A stretch of DNA of 64,000 nucleotides from Tubulanus polymorphus (Eukaryota > Nemertea > Palaeonemertea > Tubulaniformes > Tubulanidae), in contig NC_134025.1 of NCBI RefSeq assembly GCF_964204645.1, positions 18,260,001 through 18,324,000 on the forward strand. Direction: 5' to 3'. The notes below the pieces were generated by a model that saw only the letters and a program-made list of their open reading frames with translations, did no database searches and had not been told where the DNA came from. Positions within the stretch are counted from its first letter, which is position 1. Each line of letters begins with the position of its first letter. Positions 45,968 to 58,914 of the stretch are shown here, one piece after another. Position numbers and translations under genes: made by a program.

Positions 45968-46111
45968 AAGTTGAAGTTTTGGGTTGGAAAAGCCTGTTAC
46001 CACATGGTTTTGCATATAAAATGATATATGAGCTTCCTTTGATCTATCAGGTTTATTGTTATCATTTCAAAAGATTCACAGAGGGGATGCACTTAGATCC
46101 TAGGCACTTAC

Positions 46112-46287
46112 TCTGGAGTTATCTTCATATCATCTTCATCGAGATCGGCTAGCAGCGGTTCCAAACCCATATTCATTCTAAGGTTGTTTATGTGATCTCT
46201 CATTGGAAGGTACTCCTCGAAGAGCTTCTTTACATTTTCCATCGCTTTATTCCTTTCTTCTTCAGACTGTTTCACTGTAGTCTCCAT
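46112..46287 (-). CDS. ZC4H2: ZC4H2 orthologue, second coiled-coil exon
   Basis: This exon encodes the second half of the ZC4H2 coiled coil: METTVKQSEEE near the start, then a heptad-rich helix containing EEYLPMRDHINNLRMNMGLE, ending in an acidic run (DLDEDD) and KITPE. The vertebrate counterpart has the same order (METxIKQSE, EYxPxxEHxxxLRMxxGL, acidic tail). The exon starts in phase 0 after TTATCAG and ends in phase 2 at CCAGA|GTAAGT, so it joins the exon at 2588-2753 across a 43,358-bp intron that holds most of this window. The upstream neighbour is 60729-60900. Reading continues open 5' of the acceptor, but that stretch is intron. Confidence 0.92.
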
Positions 46288-46924
46288 CTGATAAAGGTAA
46301 TTAAAATCTGCAGTTAAAACTCTTTTGCATTGTGAGTCATGATAGAACATTGCCTGACAATCTGGGCATGGCTGTAAGTGATTGCTCGCTTTGAAATGAG
46401 CCTTGCAGGGTTGAGGATTCTCTTCACTGACTGGCACTGAAACCATTCTACAGAAACCAGGAAGAACTCCACAGCAGCATACTCGAGAAATAGAATTCGT
46501 AGAATGGCGTGAGGATTAAACATCGACTCGCCCTATATTTGTGTGGTGAACACAACATTAATTGTGCGTTAGTTATGCTCCCTTGTTTAGAACAGAATCG
46601 CATTATTCATTACTAATTCTTTAGGGTAGGATGTTTCATTTATCTAATACGTATTTTGCACAACATTGTGATTTTGCCTTTTGCCTTTTAGTGATAACTT
46701 GATAGTTATTTATACTGCATGAATATTTATTAACAGTGTTGTCTATGTGATTGTGCTTTGGTTGGTCATTTTCTTTTTACTCTCTGTGCAAATTTTTGCT
46801 TGCATTTTTTGGTGTTCAATTTTTTCGATTATCAGGCATTAAATTTGAAAACAATTGGTTACATTTTCAGTTTACCTAGAGTCGAGGATCTTTTGGACTC
46901 TATGTCAGAGGCGGGTTAATGGCA

Positions 46925-47175
46925 GGTTGAGATGGAGGTATCCGACAAAGCCAAAACTGCCTCTTCTGCATGATTGATTTCATTTCAAGTTATTCCATCT
47001 GGACTAAAAGGGGCGCCATGGACTTTCTAACCCTTGATTGAGAGGTGTTTGGGGGATTTGATTATCCGTGTTTTTACTATTTGGATGACGTCCTTGTGCA
47101 TTCAGACAGCATTTAGTCCATTGCAACACATTTTTGAGCAGTTGTATCAAGCAGAGCTCAAACTCAATCCTTCTA
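46925..47175 (+). pseudogene. Ty3/gypsy-type reverse-transcriptase relic
   Basis: Short decayed LTR-retrotransposon fragment: pieces equivalent to the F..(V/I)PSGLKGAP motif, then FYYLDDVLVHSD (active-site YxDD) and HIFEQLYQAELKLNP. Several frame changes separate them. No LTRs, protease or integrase are recognisable nearby. Confidence 0.6.
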
Positions 47176-48340
47176 CTAAATGAATTAACTATTCTGTTGG
47201 TCGTCGCTTAATGTTGATTTTGTAACATGTAAATAAAGTTTAATTGAATTGTATAATTTTTTGAATAAGTTTAGTAGCGCCACCAAATTGTTGTACTGAA
47301 TTATAGTAGACTTTGACTTAAGAGTAATCGACTGTGATAGCATGGTACCTTGTGTACTGTGTGTTATATAAGACTTGATTTTAGTGTAGACATTGTGGAA
47401 ATTATCAATGTGGTACCTCACTTTGCCTTATAGACATTGATTTTAGTGTAGACATCGTGGACTGCAACAGCGTAGTACCCTACCCAGCAGTGTTATAGCC
47501 AGGGATGATAACACGCCACCATTAAAAAGGTGGATAATCTTAAATCTCGCAATAACTTAGAAATAACAAACGCCGTATTTTTACTGCCAGGTACGTTACT
47601 TCTAAGTTATTGCCAGCTACAAGCGCCGAAGGCGCGAAATGGCCTCCAGAAAATTTTGATTTTTCAGATCGTTTTTATCAGTTTTCACATTGAAATTTCA
47701 CTGAGAAAATTAAATAACATCGTCCAATGTTTTACTGTCAATGCACTGCTAGTTCCAAGACGAGTCAAGATGCTCATCATCTATTCGTTGCATAAGAAAA
47801 CAATGTAGGCGGCGTCACGTTAGGGGCTGCAAAAGCCATTTTTCAGCACTTCACGAGCAACACTAAAAAATCAATAATGTAGATACATATATCCACAGAC
47901 ACACGGTCGGGCAACAGAGAGAAAACTTCGTTAACAAAAATTATCGCATTTAAAAATAGATTGGGAAACGCTTTTATGAGAAACGGATTTGCATCGATTT
48001 TAGAAATGATAAAAATTGATTGAAAAGGCGGAAATCCGCTGAACGGCAGAAAATAATCATCCATGTGTAGTACACTGATGTTAACCACCGTTTACAGAGC
48101 TGCCAATTGGTTTCGCCATCTATAACACGTGTCTTTTCTGTTTGTTTCGAGTCCCATAAATCCCTGTTGTTCCCATTACACTGCAGTCAGTAGAACTCAG
48201 ATATAGATTTTCCGTGGATCACGTTGTTTTAGAACGCTATGTTGTACTATTTATATAGCCACAGTAGGCTATTGTGCAATATACACAATATATATATATA
48301 TATATTATGCAAGTGTAGAATCCGATAGAAACCAATCGCC
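47176..48340. other. No gene recognised
   Basis: Contains an 18-bp imperfect inverted repeat (47550-47567 and 47595-47612; CAATAACTTAG/CTAAGTTATTG) and a TA run at 48286-48305. Confidence 0.45.
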
Positions 48341-48342
48341 TG

Positions 48343-51300
48343 ATGTTGTTATTATTGGAGATTAGAACATGCGAGATCTCCAGTATCCACATAGTAGCAG
48401 CGCTATCATCCACAATTCTGGAGCCGCCGCTGAAAATATTCAGTCTTTTAGAAAAAGCATCATCCCAAATACCGAATCTAGAATCCGTTAAGGAGGTCAT
48501 CGTTCACATTGGTACCAATGACATCAATCGCAACAAGTCCAATACCGATGCTATCAAAATGAACATTACCTTTACCATCGCCATTTCCTTCAGCAAAAAT
48601 ATCACTTTCAAGTATCTTCCCTAAGAAAGGGAACTCAAAAGCTGCGAGGGATTTCAATACTGCCGCCTGCGCAGTTAATTCTTACATGGGGCGATTCTGC
48701 TCCAAACAGAACGTCCTATTCATTGATAATGACATCATTCTGAAACCCCACGGGGCTTTAAGAGATAGGTTTTTCAACATTAGTGACAAATCAGGGATTC
48801 ATTTGAACGAACTCTATTAGGTGATTTCAATATTGATTTCGGTAAATACGGTGATAATTCACCAAATGATTCTTTCTTTAACTATACAATAAGTATAAAT
48901 TTACCGACTCGAGTAACAGATGCTACATCAACTTATGTATATTATGTTATTGAGAATATATTGACCAATTTTAACGACGATTGCCAATCTCAAAGTGGTG
49001 TTTTCTTAGTTGATACATCAGACCACTACCCAATTTTTGCTAGTTTTGACGGTATCTATAAAAGACATAAAACAAGTAATAATACTAAGTTAATCCATGA
49101 TATAAATCCTAGGACCATTGAAAATTTCTCCCGTTCTTTGCTGACCAATGATTGGCAAAGTGTGTACGAGTATAGTGACCCTGAAGCGTCTTGCGGAATT
49201 TTATAAGATTAAATCTATACGTGATAAATCAAATCATAGCCATAAGCCGTGGATTACCACGGGAATAAAAAAATCGATTCGTTTCAAGGAAAAACTGTAT
49301 AAAAAGTACTTACGATAACGGACTAAAGAGAGGAAAGATAAATATAATAGACATAGAAATATTCTTAATTCTGTCATCAAGAAGACTAAATATTCATTTT
49401 ATAGGGACAAATTTATAGCATGTAAATTAAACCCTAGAGAAATATGGCGAAACGTCAATTCTTTACTTAACAAAGGTAAACAAAATCCTGACATTAACTC
49501 AGAATTTCTTCTTAATGATAAAGTTCTAAAAAATGAGCAAGAAATTGCTGAAAGTTTCAATGAGTATTTTGTAAACGTTGCGCGGTCATTGGAATCTCAA
49601 ATACCAATTTCCAAGAAAAACTTTAAAGATTATTTAGGTGAAAATGTGAAAATTTTTTCCTCTCACCAACATGTACTCAGGAAATTGAATAAATTGTCTC
49701 TAATTTCAAGTCCAAACCTTCAAGTGGCTTTGAAAACATACGTACAATGTTACTTAAATCGATTATTTCTATAATTTCACAACCTCTATGCCATATATTC
49801 AATTGCAGTTTCACTTCAGGGCAAGTGCCCAGTGCATTCAAAATAGCTCATGTCACTCCAATCTATAAAAGTGGAAATAATAATTTATTCAGTAATTACC
49901 GTCCTATTTCCGTCTTTATCAAAAATATTGGAAAAAATCGTATATGACAGACTGAACAAATTTTTTGAAAAACTCAAACTTTTTAATCAACACCAATTTG
50001 GTTTCAGGAAAAAGTACTCACCTACACTTGCTTTACCTCTCATCACCTCTCTCTCATTACCAATAAATTATCTAGTGCCCTTGATAAGGGCCTTTTTACT
50101 GCAGGGGTATTTATTGACCTGCCAAAGGCATTTGACACCCTTAAGTTTGATATCCTGATTTCTAAACTTGAGCACTATGGAATTCGTGGCATTCCGCTAA
50201 ACTGGTTTCAAAGTTATATCACAGGTCGAAAACAGGCGGCCAAGTATAAAAATACTTTATCCTTAACTGCGGATATAACATCCGGTGTTCCACAAGGTTC
50301 CATACTAGGACTACTATTTTGTTTCTAGTATACATAAACGACTGTCCTAATGCTTGTAAATTATTAGACTCAATATTTTTTGCTGACAATAGCAACTTTT
50401 TTTGTAGTAACTCTAATTATAAAAAGTTAGAGGGCATTCTTAACCAAGAGTTTAAATCAGCTCCTCAACTGGTTTAGAGCGAATCGCCTTTCCGTTAATA
50501 TAGATAAAACAAATTATATTATTTTTGGCAACAGATTTTTTCTGGATCTAAATATACTTTTAGATGGTCAACCGCAAAAAAGAGTAACAAGCACAAAATT
50601 TCTAGGCATAATTTTTGATCAAAATTTTACATGGAAGGAACACATCAATTTTGTTTGCAAAAAAAGTTTCACGTGGCATTGGCATCATTAACCGGTTGAA
50701 AAATTACTTATCTCCAGACATTGTGAAAAATTTATACCATTGTTTTGTCCATTCACATTTGGATTATGCCAATGTCAATGTTATATGGGGAAATGCTTGT
50801 TGTACCTATTCAAACCCACTTTTTGTTCCCCACAAAAAAGAGCAATACGTACTGTAACGCGTTCTGACTGGTTAGAACACACGTCACCAATTTTCAAAAG
50901 ACTCAAAATTCTGAAATTATGTGATATTTATAAACATCAGCTTGGAACTTTCACCTTCTGTCAAATTAATAATTTCTTACATGACCTTTTCGAAGACTTC
51001 TTCATTTTTCCGCGTTCTACACCTAATTGGCGCAACACACACAGAATCAATGATCTTTTTATCGAATTTTCGAAATCTAATATAAAATCTAGAAGTATTA
51101 AAATTCAAGGTGCAAAATACTGGAACAATCTACCATCTGAATTGAAAAATCAGCCCCATTTAAGTATATTTCGTAATAGTCTCAAAAGTCTGCTCTTGTC
51201 TAATTACTAGTAACCATAATTGTATGTTCTGACTTCGTCTAATTTATTTTTATATTTTTTAGAGTGTCTCTTGTAACGTATGTGTGTGGTGTGCGTATGA

Positions 51301-51474
51301 GTGCGAGAATGTGAGCGTATGTGGTGAGGGATTTTAGACTAGTACAAGCCTTACTGGCTTTTCTTCAATTCCTCGCATAAATTATTGTTACACGGACTAT
51401 ATATTATGTAATAACTATTATGTTATAATCCTTGTACCAATTATTTATGCAAAATAAATCAAATCAAATCAAAG
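48343..51474 (+). mobile_element. Degenerate CR1/L2-type non-LTR retrotransposon
   Basis: Order of relics: an SGNH/esterase-like piece (EVIVHIGTNDINRN), an APE endonuclease C-terminal piece (LLGDFNIDFGKYG; SDHYPIF-type end TSDHYPIFASF), and a reverse transcriptase with VTPIYKSGNNN, NYRPIS, QFGFRKKYS, FDTLKFDILISKLEHYGIRG and SGVPQGSILG. The active-site FADD reads FADN. Last comes a C-terminal region ending at 51210 (KYWNNLPSELKN). The 3' end is an AAATC microsatellite tail (51452-51474), as in CR1/L2 elements. Many stops and frameshifts; 5' truncated. Confidence 0.8.
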
Positions 51475-53054
51475 AATACCGGAGATCGATAAAACAATAC
51501 TCCAAGACGCTTTTACGGTCTGATTGAGTTGTCGATGTCCATGACAAGACCGACCCACAACCTACCCCCCAACCCCAATTATGATCAATGATATTTTAGA
51601 AATGAACCGAACCGATAAACATTTTACAACTAAAAAGATTCTTTGTGTGTGGTTGGGTTAGTAACAAGTCAAACATTCTAATCTCCATCTATTCTCAAAA
51701 TATAGTAGATCAGTTCAGCATGAGCAATATATACGTGTGAGCGACACTGATTCCCACTTCTTAGTTTGATGTCTATGTTTTCATCGTGCAAGTGGTTGAA
51801 ATTATTGTTTACATCGAACGTCTTCAACAGCTGATACAACCGCACCCGCGTCTGTCAATCATCTTAATTGATTCATATACAAAAATACTCACTATGAAAA
51901 AACTATGCGGTGAATCAATCCAGAATCAATCCAGAATTTTTCAGTAGAATGTCAGTGTCGTGAATAAGACTATCAGTTATAGTGTATTATATTGTTATAT
52001 TAAATTGTAGAACTTCACACAATTGTCGAACTGCGTGAACTATTAGACTGTACTGAGCCTTTAACTGTAACTGTAACTATTCAACTGTATCTGTGCATTC
52101 CTCTATAAATACGGAATAGAATTCTATAGTATGTGTCACATTAACAGAAAACCACGTAGTCGTTCGGTCGTTCGTTCTCTATCTCTCTCTGCTTACCGGT
52201 CGGACCTACCCCTCTCGAGGACAGTCAGACACTAGGTAACTTTTGTTAAAGGTTTATTTGTTGTATGTCATTAGTTATCACAATCAGTTATATAATACTT
52301 TATTCATAACTTTCAAGCAGCGCGCCGGCAGCGAACGCTCAAGCAAGGTCAGTCACTTAGGCCAACGATAACATGAAACAGACCACGGTTTTGCCGGTAA
52401 AGAGCGTCTCTCCACATAGATTAGAGGACTGTAATGGACCATTTGTTGACACTAACCTTTAATAAACTTCGTATGGACACAATCAAGATAATTCCACCTT
52501 ATAATTCCATTATTACACGATTGATGCCCAGCTCAAACATGGCGGCGCCATTCAATACGCTAGTCACGATGTATCTCTACACACATCAAAATCACACTTG
52601 AAAAGTGTTGACTTATGAGAAACGATCGATATCAAGCAATTTAATTGGGAAAATAGCAGCACGATAGATGAAAAAAGTTGATAAACCACCTCCGACTGTC
52701 TAGTCATTTAAAAGCTTTGCCTTCACATGGAACTATTTCCGCCTTATCACAGGTGCACTCTGCCGCCGTCATTCGCCCATTCAACGATAAAAACTTTCCC
52801 ATGGTCTTACTATCGACATTTTCTAATAATTTAGGGAAATATTTTAAAAATCAAGATTTCACACTCAGCATTAATAAGATTAGAGTATTCATTCGTTTGA
52901 CAAATCTTCCTCTGAACTCCCACCAACAAGTTATATGTGGCGACACGAAAATGACGTCATCGACTCACTACCATCTTCTTATAACCTTCATGGCTACGTC
53001 ATGAAGGTAAAAATAGTCCATCATAGTAACTGAGCCACTCGCCCAGTTTTCGTA
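51475..53054. other. No gene; contains one copy of a dispersed repeat
   Basis: 51618-51760 (CATTTTACAACTAAAAAGAT, TTCTTTGTGTGTGGTTGGGTT, CAGCATGAGCAATATATACGTGTGAG with changes) matches 61347-61480. The remainder up to the pogo terminus shows nothing recognisable. Confidence 0.45.
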
Positions 53055-56000
53055 AGGGGAGGGTGACCTGATTTCGGCACAGTAAATTTTTACGGCAATT
53101 TTCTATCTGAATTATATGCAATTCATGATAAATAATCACTTACTGGATGTCCATATCATTTAGAGACCATAACATCAGTTTAATGCCTAAATATTGTTAC
53201 TTACTATTGTACTATTGTTTTAATTAGTTATGAGCATTCGACAAAATCGGGCGATCATTTTAAATTTTTGACCTGAATTCGGCACTGTATTCCCTAAATT
53301 CGGCACCGCGTACCTGACTTCGGCAGTGTGTTTAAAATTGATCTTTATACAGATTACAGGGCCTGTATCGGCTTTTCTTGGAAAAAGTAAGGCTCCGTAA
53401 TCTGTATTATGTTTATGTGCATATTAATGAGGTGCCTTAAATTCAAAACTTATACATAATCAGATGAAACGGTGATGTTTCAGCGTATAATTTTCAACGT
53501 AAATTGGCACTTAGCCAGCCAGTCAGCTGTTCCGTACTGGTTTTCACTGTGTTAAAATTCTAACTTTGAAAGCCTCATCACAGTGTTTAATTGGTAATGT
53601 TCAGCATTTTGAAAGTAATGTGGGCCTGTAAGGCGAAGTTTCTTAGGGGAGGAATGGTTTTCTGGAACAAAGACAACGCAGCAAGAGAAATGAAACTTAA
53701 GCTTGTATTGTACAGCCTGTTAATTCATGGTAAGTAGCAGATGCTTTTCATCGACACTTGTACAACAAAATCAGTGAGTTTCCATCCAATCATGTCTATT
53801 GCGTCATTGAAATTTGCTAAAAGTGAACAAATTTTATTCGTTGTAACAATAATATATTTTAAAACAATTCTTCAAATAAATTTTCTCAGCAGGCCTATTT
53901 CATTCATAGAAACGAAAATTCAATTTTTTATTTAATAACAGAAAATCATATTAAAACCAATATTACTATACTAGGCCTAAATCATATCAGGTCATTGCAC
54001 AGAAAATGTCATTGGTGTTCTCGTACTCTCTACATTCAAATGAAAGCTGGCATCGTTGATTGATGACGCGGGGCGGAGACAGCACCATAATGACCCCTGA
54101 TACCGGGTGATCTTCGACGTCTTCGGTCCATACAAATAAATTTCTTCGCTGGAGCTGTTCCAAAAACTTGATCTGCAGCGAAGAGCTCTTGGGCAACATT
54201 TTTTCGACCTGAAATGAACATTGCAGTCTAGTGTTACAGTATCAGCAAATCCTCTGTCAAGGCCCATCCATTCTTGTACTTACTATTCCAAAATAGAGGT
54301 TTTTTTTTTCCTCGTTCACCCTTTTGAGCAATTGCAACATAAGAATCAGCTCTGAAGATGTAAATTCAATAATAAGAATTATTTTGGGACTTCACTTAAA
54401 TCCTTCCAAGAACAATAACCCGGTACCGTTGAATCACAATCACGGTTTACTCGATCAAGGCTTCAGAACCATAGAATGTTATTTGGATTTTATTAACTAA
54501 TCATCTGTTTTGATCGTTTATTTACAGAGTACCTAGTTCGCAAAGGTTACCTTAGTTCCTGGTGTGTATCCTCTAACGATGGTATAGGGCTGCTTTTTTC
54601 AGCTGGGACATCCGTCGATGTAGCTGCCTTGTTGTGCTGGTGAGGAATTAATTAAACATGAGAAAAATACAAAAAATCTTTAGAAATAAAGAAGTTTCAC
54701 GTACATCAAGTCTACTCTCCATTACTTCGATTGCTGGGCATGTCTTTTGTTTTTTTGCAGGTAAAGTTTTCTGTAATGATGGAAGAAATATGCATGGTAA
54801 CAGTGCTTCATCTAGCATTAAAAAAGAACAGGGTGCTGATTTCAAATAAGGGCATTTTTGTGCGTAATTCCATCGGAGCAAGGGCACATAATAACGCGGT
54901 CACGTCTGTTTTAGGGGCAAACTGCAATGTTCACTATTGCATAGAATCGAGGTACCTCTACTACAATTGAGGAATAGAAAGTATGTTTAACTCTGATTTT
55001 GCCATGAGTGACACACTTAACCACAGTACATCCTTACACCTAGCCTATACCTGTCAATGAAGAAAAGTTAATCTATATAGGGCTTTCAAAATGATTTGGA
55101 AAATCAGGTGCAGACAAAAAAATTGCAGAAAAAAGCAATCTCAAGTAGCAAATACAGCGAAAAAGAGCCAGTAATAGTGTATAGGCCTGCATGAAATTGC
55201 ATATTTTTAATCTTAGAAATATCAAATTAATTGATTTAAATTGATAGTGTTAGTGATTGGCAAGTAACTGTTGATAATTGTTAAGCAGCCAGCTTAAGAA
55301 CACATTATTGCTATTTTAGGCTACTCAAACTAATTGTCTGTGTGAGTCTCTCTGTCAGTTCACCGAACAAAGTTTTTCACCTTGTATATATATTTTGCTA
55401 ATAGTCTAGATAAAAAGATCCAGAGCATCACGATGTGTTAAAAACGAAACAATCCATCGAATGTACACTACAAGCTTTACAACGGGAGTCGCTAGAATGA
55501 TTGGCAGTAGTTTGGAAGTCAGCCAATTTCCTGGAAACTTAAACTAGGCCACGCGTCTGAGGCACGTTTTCACACGATGCACACTGACTGCAGTACATTT
55601 GAATATAACCACTGATCACATGAGCTACTATGGTTGATATCATACGAGATATTTCATAGCCGTCGCAGGAAACTTACTAACAGTCGGATGCGTCGGCTTA
55701 TTTTGAAAGCCCTGACTCATTACTCGTGACTGACAATGGCAGGATGGCGGACCTACGGCAAGGGATGAGGGCACAAGGGCGAGCATGGGACACATCTGAA
55801 GGGCACAAGGGCGGCTATTTTCGGGGGCGGGGCGGACCGCCCTTCTATTTTTGGCTAGATGAAGCACTGGGTAAGTGCTGGGTAACAATCATTAGAATAC
55901 ATCATAGCAATTTAACTTACCTTGGTGATAGTTTTTAATTTCTTATTTCGAGGTTCTTGTGACTTCTTCTCTTCTCGTAAACACTTCTCAACGTATGCTT

Positions 56001-58834
56001 CATCCGATGTTATAACGAAATAATTTGCAGTCGGCCTACAGGGTTTGGGTTGACAGGGTTTACGTGCTTTAGCTTGATGGTATTTTAGAATATCGCTTAA
56101 TTTACTTGATCTCGAAGAGGTGTTATCAAATGGAAAGTAGTCACTTTGCTGCAAAATAAAGATTTCGAGGTCAGGACGGATGGATTTATTTTATTAAATC
56201 TATTCACTTGTCACTCACCAATGATTTTTCTTTTAACCGCTTCCATGTCATATATAACGCATCACTTTTTAAATCGAACCCCTCTTGATATCTTTTGTCA
56301 TACTTGGCCAGTTGTTGTTTTGTGAGAGTGCTCTCAATCACAGAAAGTGCTCTATCAGCTGGACAGGCTTTAGTGATACTAACTCCGGTTGCAAGATCCT
56401 GTAAAACGATTTTGAATATATTCAAGGCCTCCTATAAAATATCTTAATCTTTTGATATGATATTATTTCTCATCTCAGTCTTACATCAGTCATATCAGTC
56501 TGGTAATCGTTAATTGGTCCTACTACCTGGTTAATTTCAGTTTCTCCCACTATACTGTTGCATGAATTCATCTGAAAATGAAAATATTTTATTGCAACCA
56601 AACGTGAGGACGGTAACATTTCTACATTCATGATTTTACCTCCTTGTTGATGTTTTCAGGTTAATGGAATTGCTTGACGGAAAAGTCCAAAAAAATTCCT
56701 TTTCCCAACTATGACTCCAGGATTATCTGCCATGAGTGTTGAGCAAGTGGACTTCCAGGCCTTTTTTAGTGGCCCAAAAACAGTTCTGCAAATATTTCAA
56801 TGGATAGAATTATATGCCATAATAATAAAACAAAGACAATAATTATACGGATAATTCATAACAAATGGTTTGTCACCTATCTAAAGGCTGGAGCCAATTG
56901 CTTGTGTGCGACGGAAGTTCAACGATCACTATTCTATTTTCTCTGGCTTTCTCTATTAGCTCAACAAAATTGTGACTATTGTGACCATCAACGATAAGAA
57001 GTTGTGGCCGTTCACTCCCAATAGCTTTAAGGAATGTTTCCTCAAACCAAAGTAGACCAATACCCTGTAAGAAAAAGTTACTGGGTATATTGATTGAAGT
57101 TTTTGTGCGGTAATTACCTATTCTTGGCATTACTCATGATCTCGACATTTCTCTTTTCAGGGGTATACCGGTACATCATGAAAATATACACCTACTTGTT
57201 TCGTCCAACCACTGTCACTTGCACTGATGTTCCAATTCTTCGGCGCCCTCTCAACATCAAATCCAGTGGCAGCCAGCCGGGTTTTTCCTTTCACCACAAA
57301 ATGTGGGTTCAGGATTTGCCCGACTGCTGACGCGCAGCCAATCACTGTAACGAGCTCCTTATTTCCGCTCGATCTAACAGGTACTGTCTTTACTCCACGC
57401 CTGAAATTAATTATCTTCAATTTGCATGAAATATATCAAAACTGAATGGCCTTAACCTTCATTTCATTTGATATCATGCTGATTTTTTACTATGACTTAT
57501 GACTTATCTAATATTATTAACTTGCAACAACTTGCGGTGGAGAAAAATCCATTTGGAACCCGGACTCATCCATATTCCAAATTTGGCGCCGCTGAAAATC
57601 ATATCCGTCGATGACACCGCGATATGAATGAAAAAACTTCATAACTCGAACAGGTTGCATGCCTGCCATTCTTACACTAGCAGTTGACTCCGGAGTCCTC
57701 AATGGTAAGTCTGGGTGGCGTTTCTTGAAACCTCTCCACCATTTCTCCGAAGGATTACCACCTAAAAATGGCTTTCCTTTTTTATCTGCAATTTTTCCAG
57801 CGTACCTTAACAATGTTTGTTTATTGAACCCCATTCCCATCTGTGACCTATTGCAGGCAAAGTCCACTAGCTCCCTCTCCTCTTCATGATTGAGTGTCGG
57901 TTGTCCTCCTATTTTTGCCCCCATTTCGATTCTTCCTTTGATTATATCTTGCAGTGTAGACCGAGGTACACCAAATTGTTTGGCAGCTGTCTTGATAGGC
58001 ATACCACCATTTATGGCATCGATAGCATTTGCTTTCTGATCGACAGAATACTGAAGATACCGATTCATCTGAAATTTGTTTCATTTAATTAGATTAAATG
58101 AAAATTTATTCAAAACTTTTGTCATTTATAATTGTCATGTCATTTTAGTTGCAATAAATATTCCATTAGAAAAATAAAGTTTGATCTCAATAGATAACTA
58201 CTTCCATTCCTTGCAAAAATTGTCACTTTATATAGCTTCAAATAATATTGATGGAGGCCTTATGCACATTTCAATAAATAAAATTATATTGATGAATGAC
58301 GAATTTTTAAACATTAAAAAAAAATATTTTCCAGTATGGAAGTGAGATAGGAACATCATTTCACCAGTCAGTGTACCTGAATTTGGCATGCTAGTTGCCG
58401 TATATTTTTGAAACCGAGTGCCGAATTCGGGTACAGGTAGTAAAACATGTATATTTTTGGCAGCTAATCAATCTTTTAAGCATAGAGTCGATAATTAAAG
58501 CTATTTTTTATCACTTAAGATTGTACTATGTACCTTCAATTTATATTTACGATCGTAGATGACACCAAAAATGATACAAAACTAGGTCAAATCCTAGTAA
58601 AAACAGCGACGGGCCAGCAGCTAGCAGAAGCGATTTCTTCGTCGTCATAAAAGGCGCGATTAACATAAACTCCTCCCCCTAACCAATCAAATTTCTTTAA
58701 CATTCAGGTGTCAGGAATATGGCCTTTGACCTCAACCATTGATATACGATTTGCCATATTAGGTATCTCGTCAATTGACGTGTTTATAACTGTGCCGAAT
58801 TCGGGTACAGTGCCCAATTTAGGTCACCCTCCCC
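53055..58834 (-). mobile_element. Pogo-like (Tc1/mariner superfamily) DNA transposon, 5.8 kb
   Basis: Terminal inverted repeats GGGGAGGGTGACCT (53056-53069) and its reverse complement at 58821-58834, with TA on the outer side at 53053-53054 and 58835-58836, the expected TA target duplication. Subterminal TTCGGCAC motifs repeat at 53073, 53278, 53299 and (as TTCGGCAG) 53319 on the left, and inverted GTGCCGAA near 58418 and 58792 on the right; these are likely transposase-binding sites. The intron-bearing transposase gene lies inside on the minus strand. Inserted in the ZC4H2 intron between exons 46112 and 60729. Confidence 0.82.
53987..58068 (-). pseudogene. Intron-bearing pogo/CENP-B-type transposase gene, with frame breaks
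   Basis: Exons on the minus strand: 57522-58068 (start MNRYLQYSVDQKANAIDAI; psq-type HTH with GVPRSTLQDIIKGR, CENP-B HTH with WWRGFKKRHPDL, then WNMDESGF holding the first Asp), 57196-57400 (KTVPVRSSGNKELVTVIG), 56877-57064 (LLIVDGHNSHN, second Asp; PSHTSNWLQPLDR, third), about 56640-56785 (TVFGPLKKAWKS), 56485-56571, 56219-56398, 55921-56148 and 53987-54208 (C terminus). From 56485 down every junction is phase 0. Two faults: the junction 57522/57400 is one base out of phase for a GT-AG intron, and a frameshift near 56660 separates PLT from ENINKE. Probably recently dead or needing sequence correction. Confidence 0.75.
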
Positions 58835-58914
58835 TAATAGATTTAACAATCTGTGACTTTTCATGAAGTCCAGGGTAGTTTTCTGTCTCAGATACTCTAA
58901 GAGGGTGTTAAATT

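Noticed and set aside
46288-46446. Open minus-strand extension upstream of the ZC4H2 exon with a CPDC motif
   Set aside because: It precedes a good TTATCAG acceptor that matches the conserved exon boundary, so it is intron reading through; the cysteines do not form a known finger.
55640-55888. Minus-strand 82-residue open frame inside the pogo element
   Set aside because: It lies in the intron between transposase exons 55921 and 54208, with no motif or phase link.
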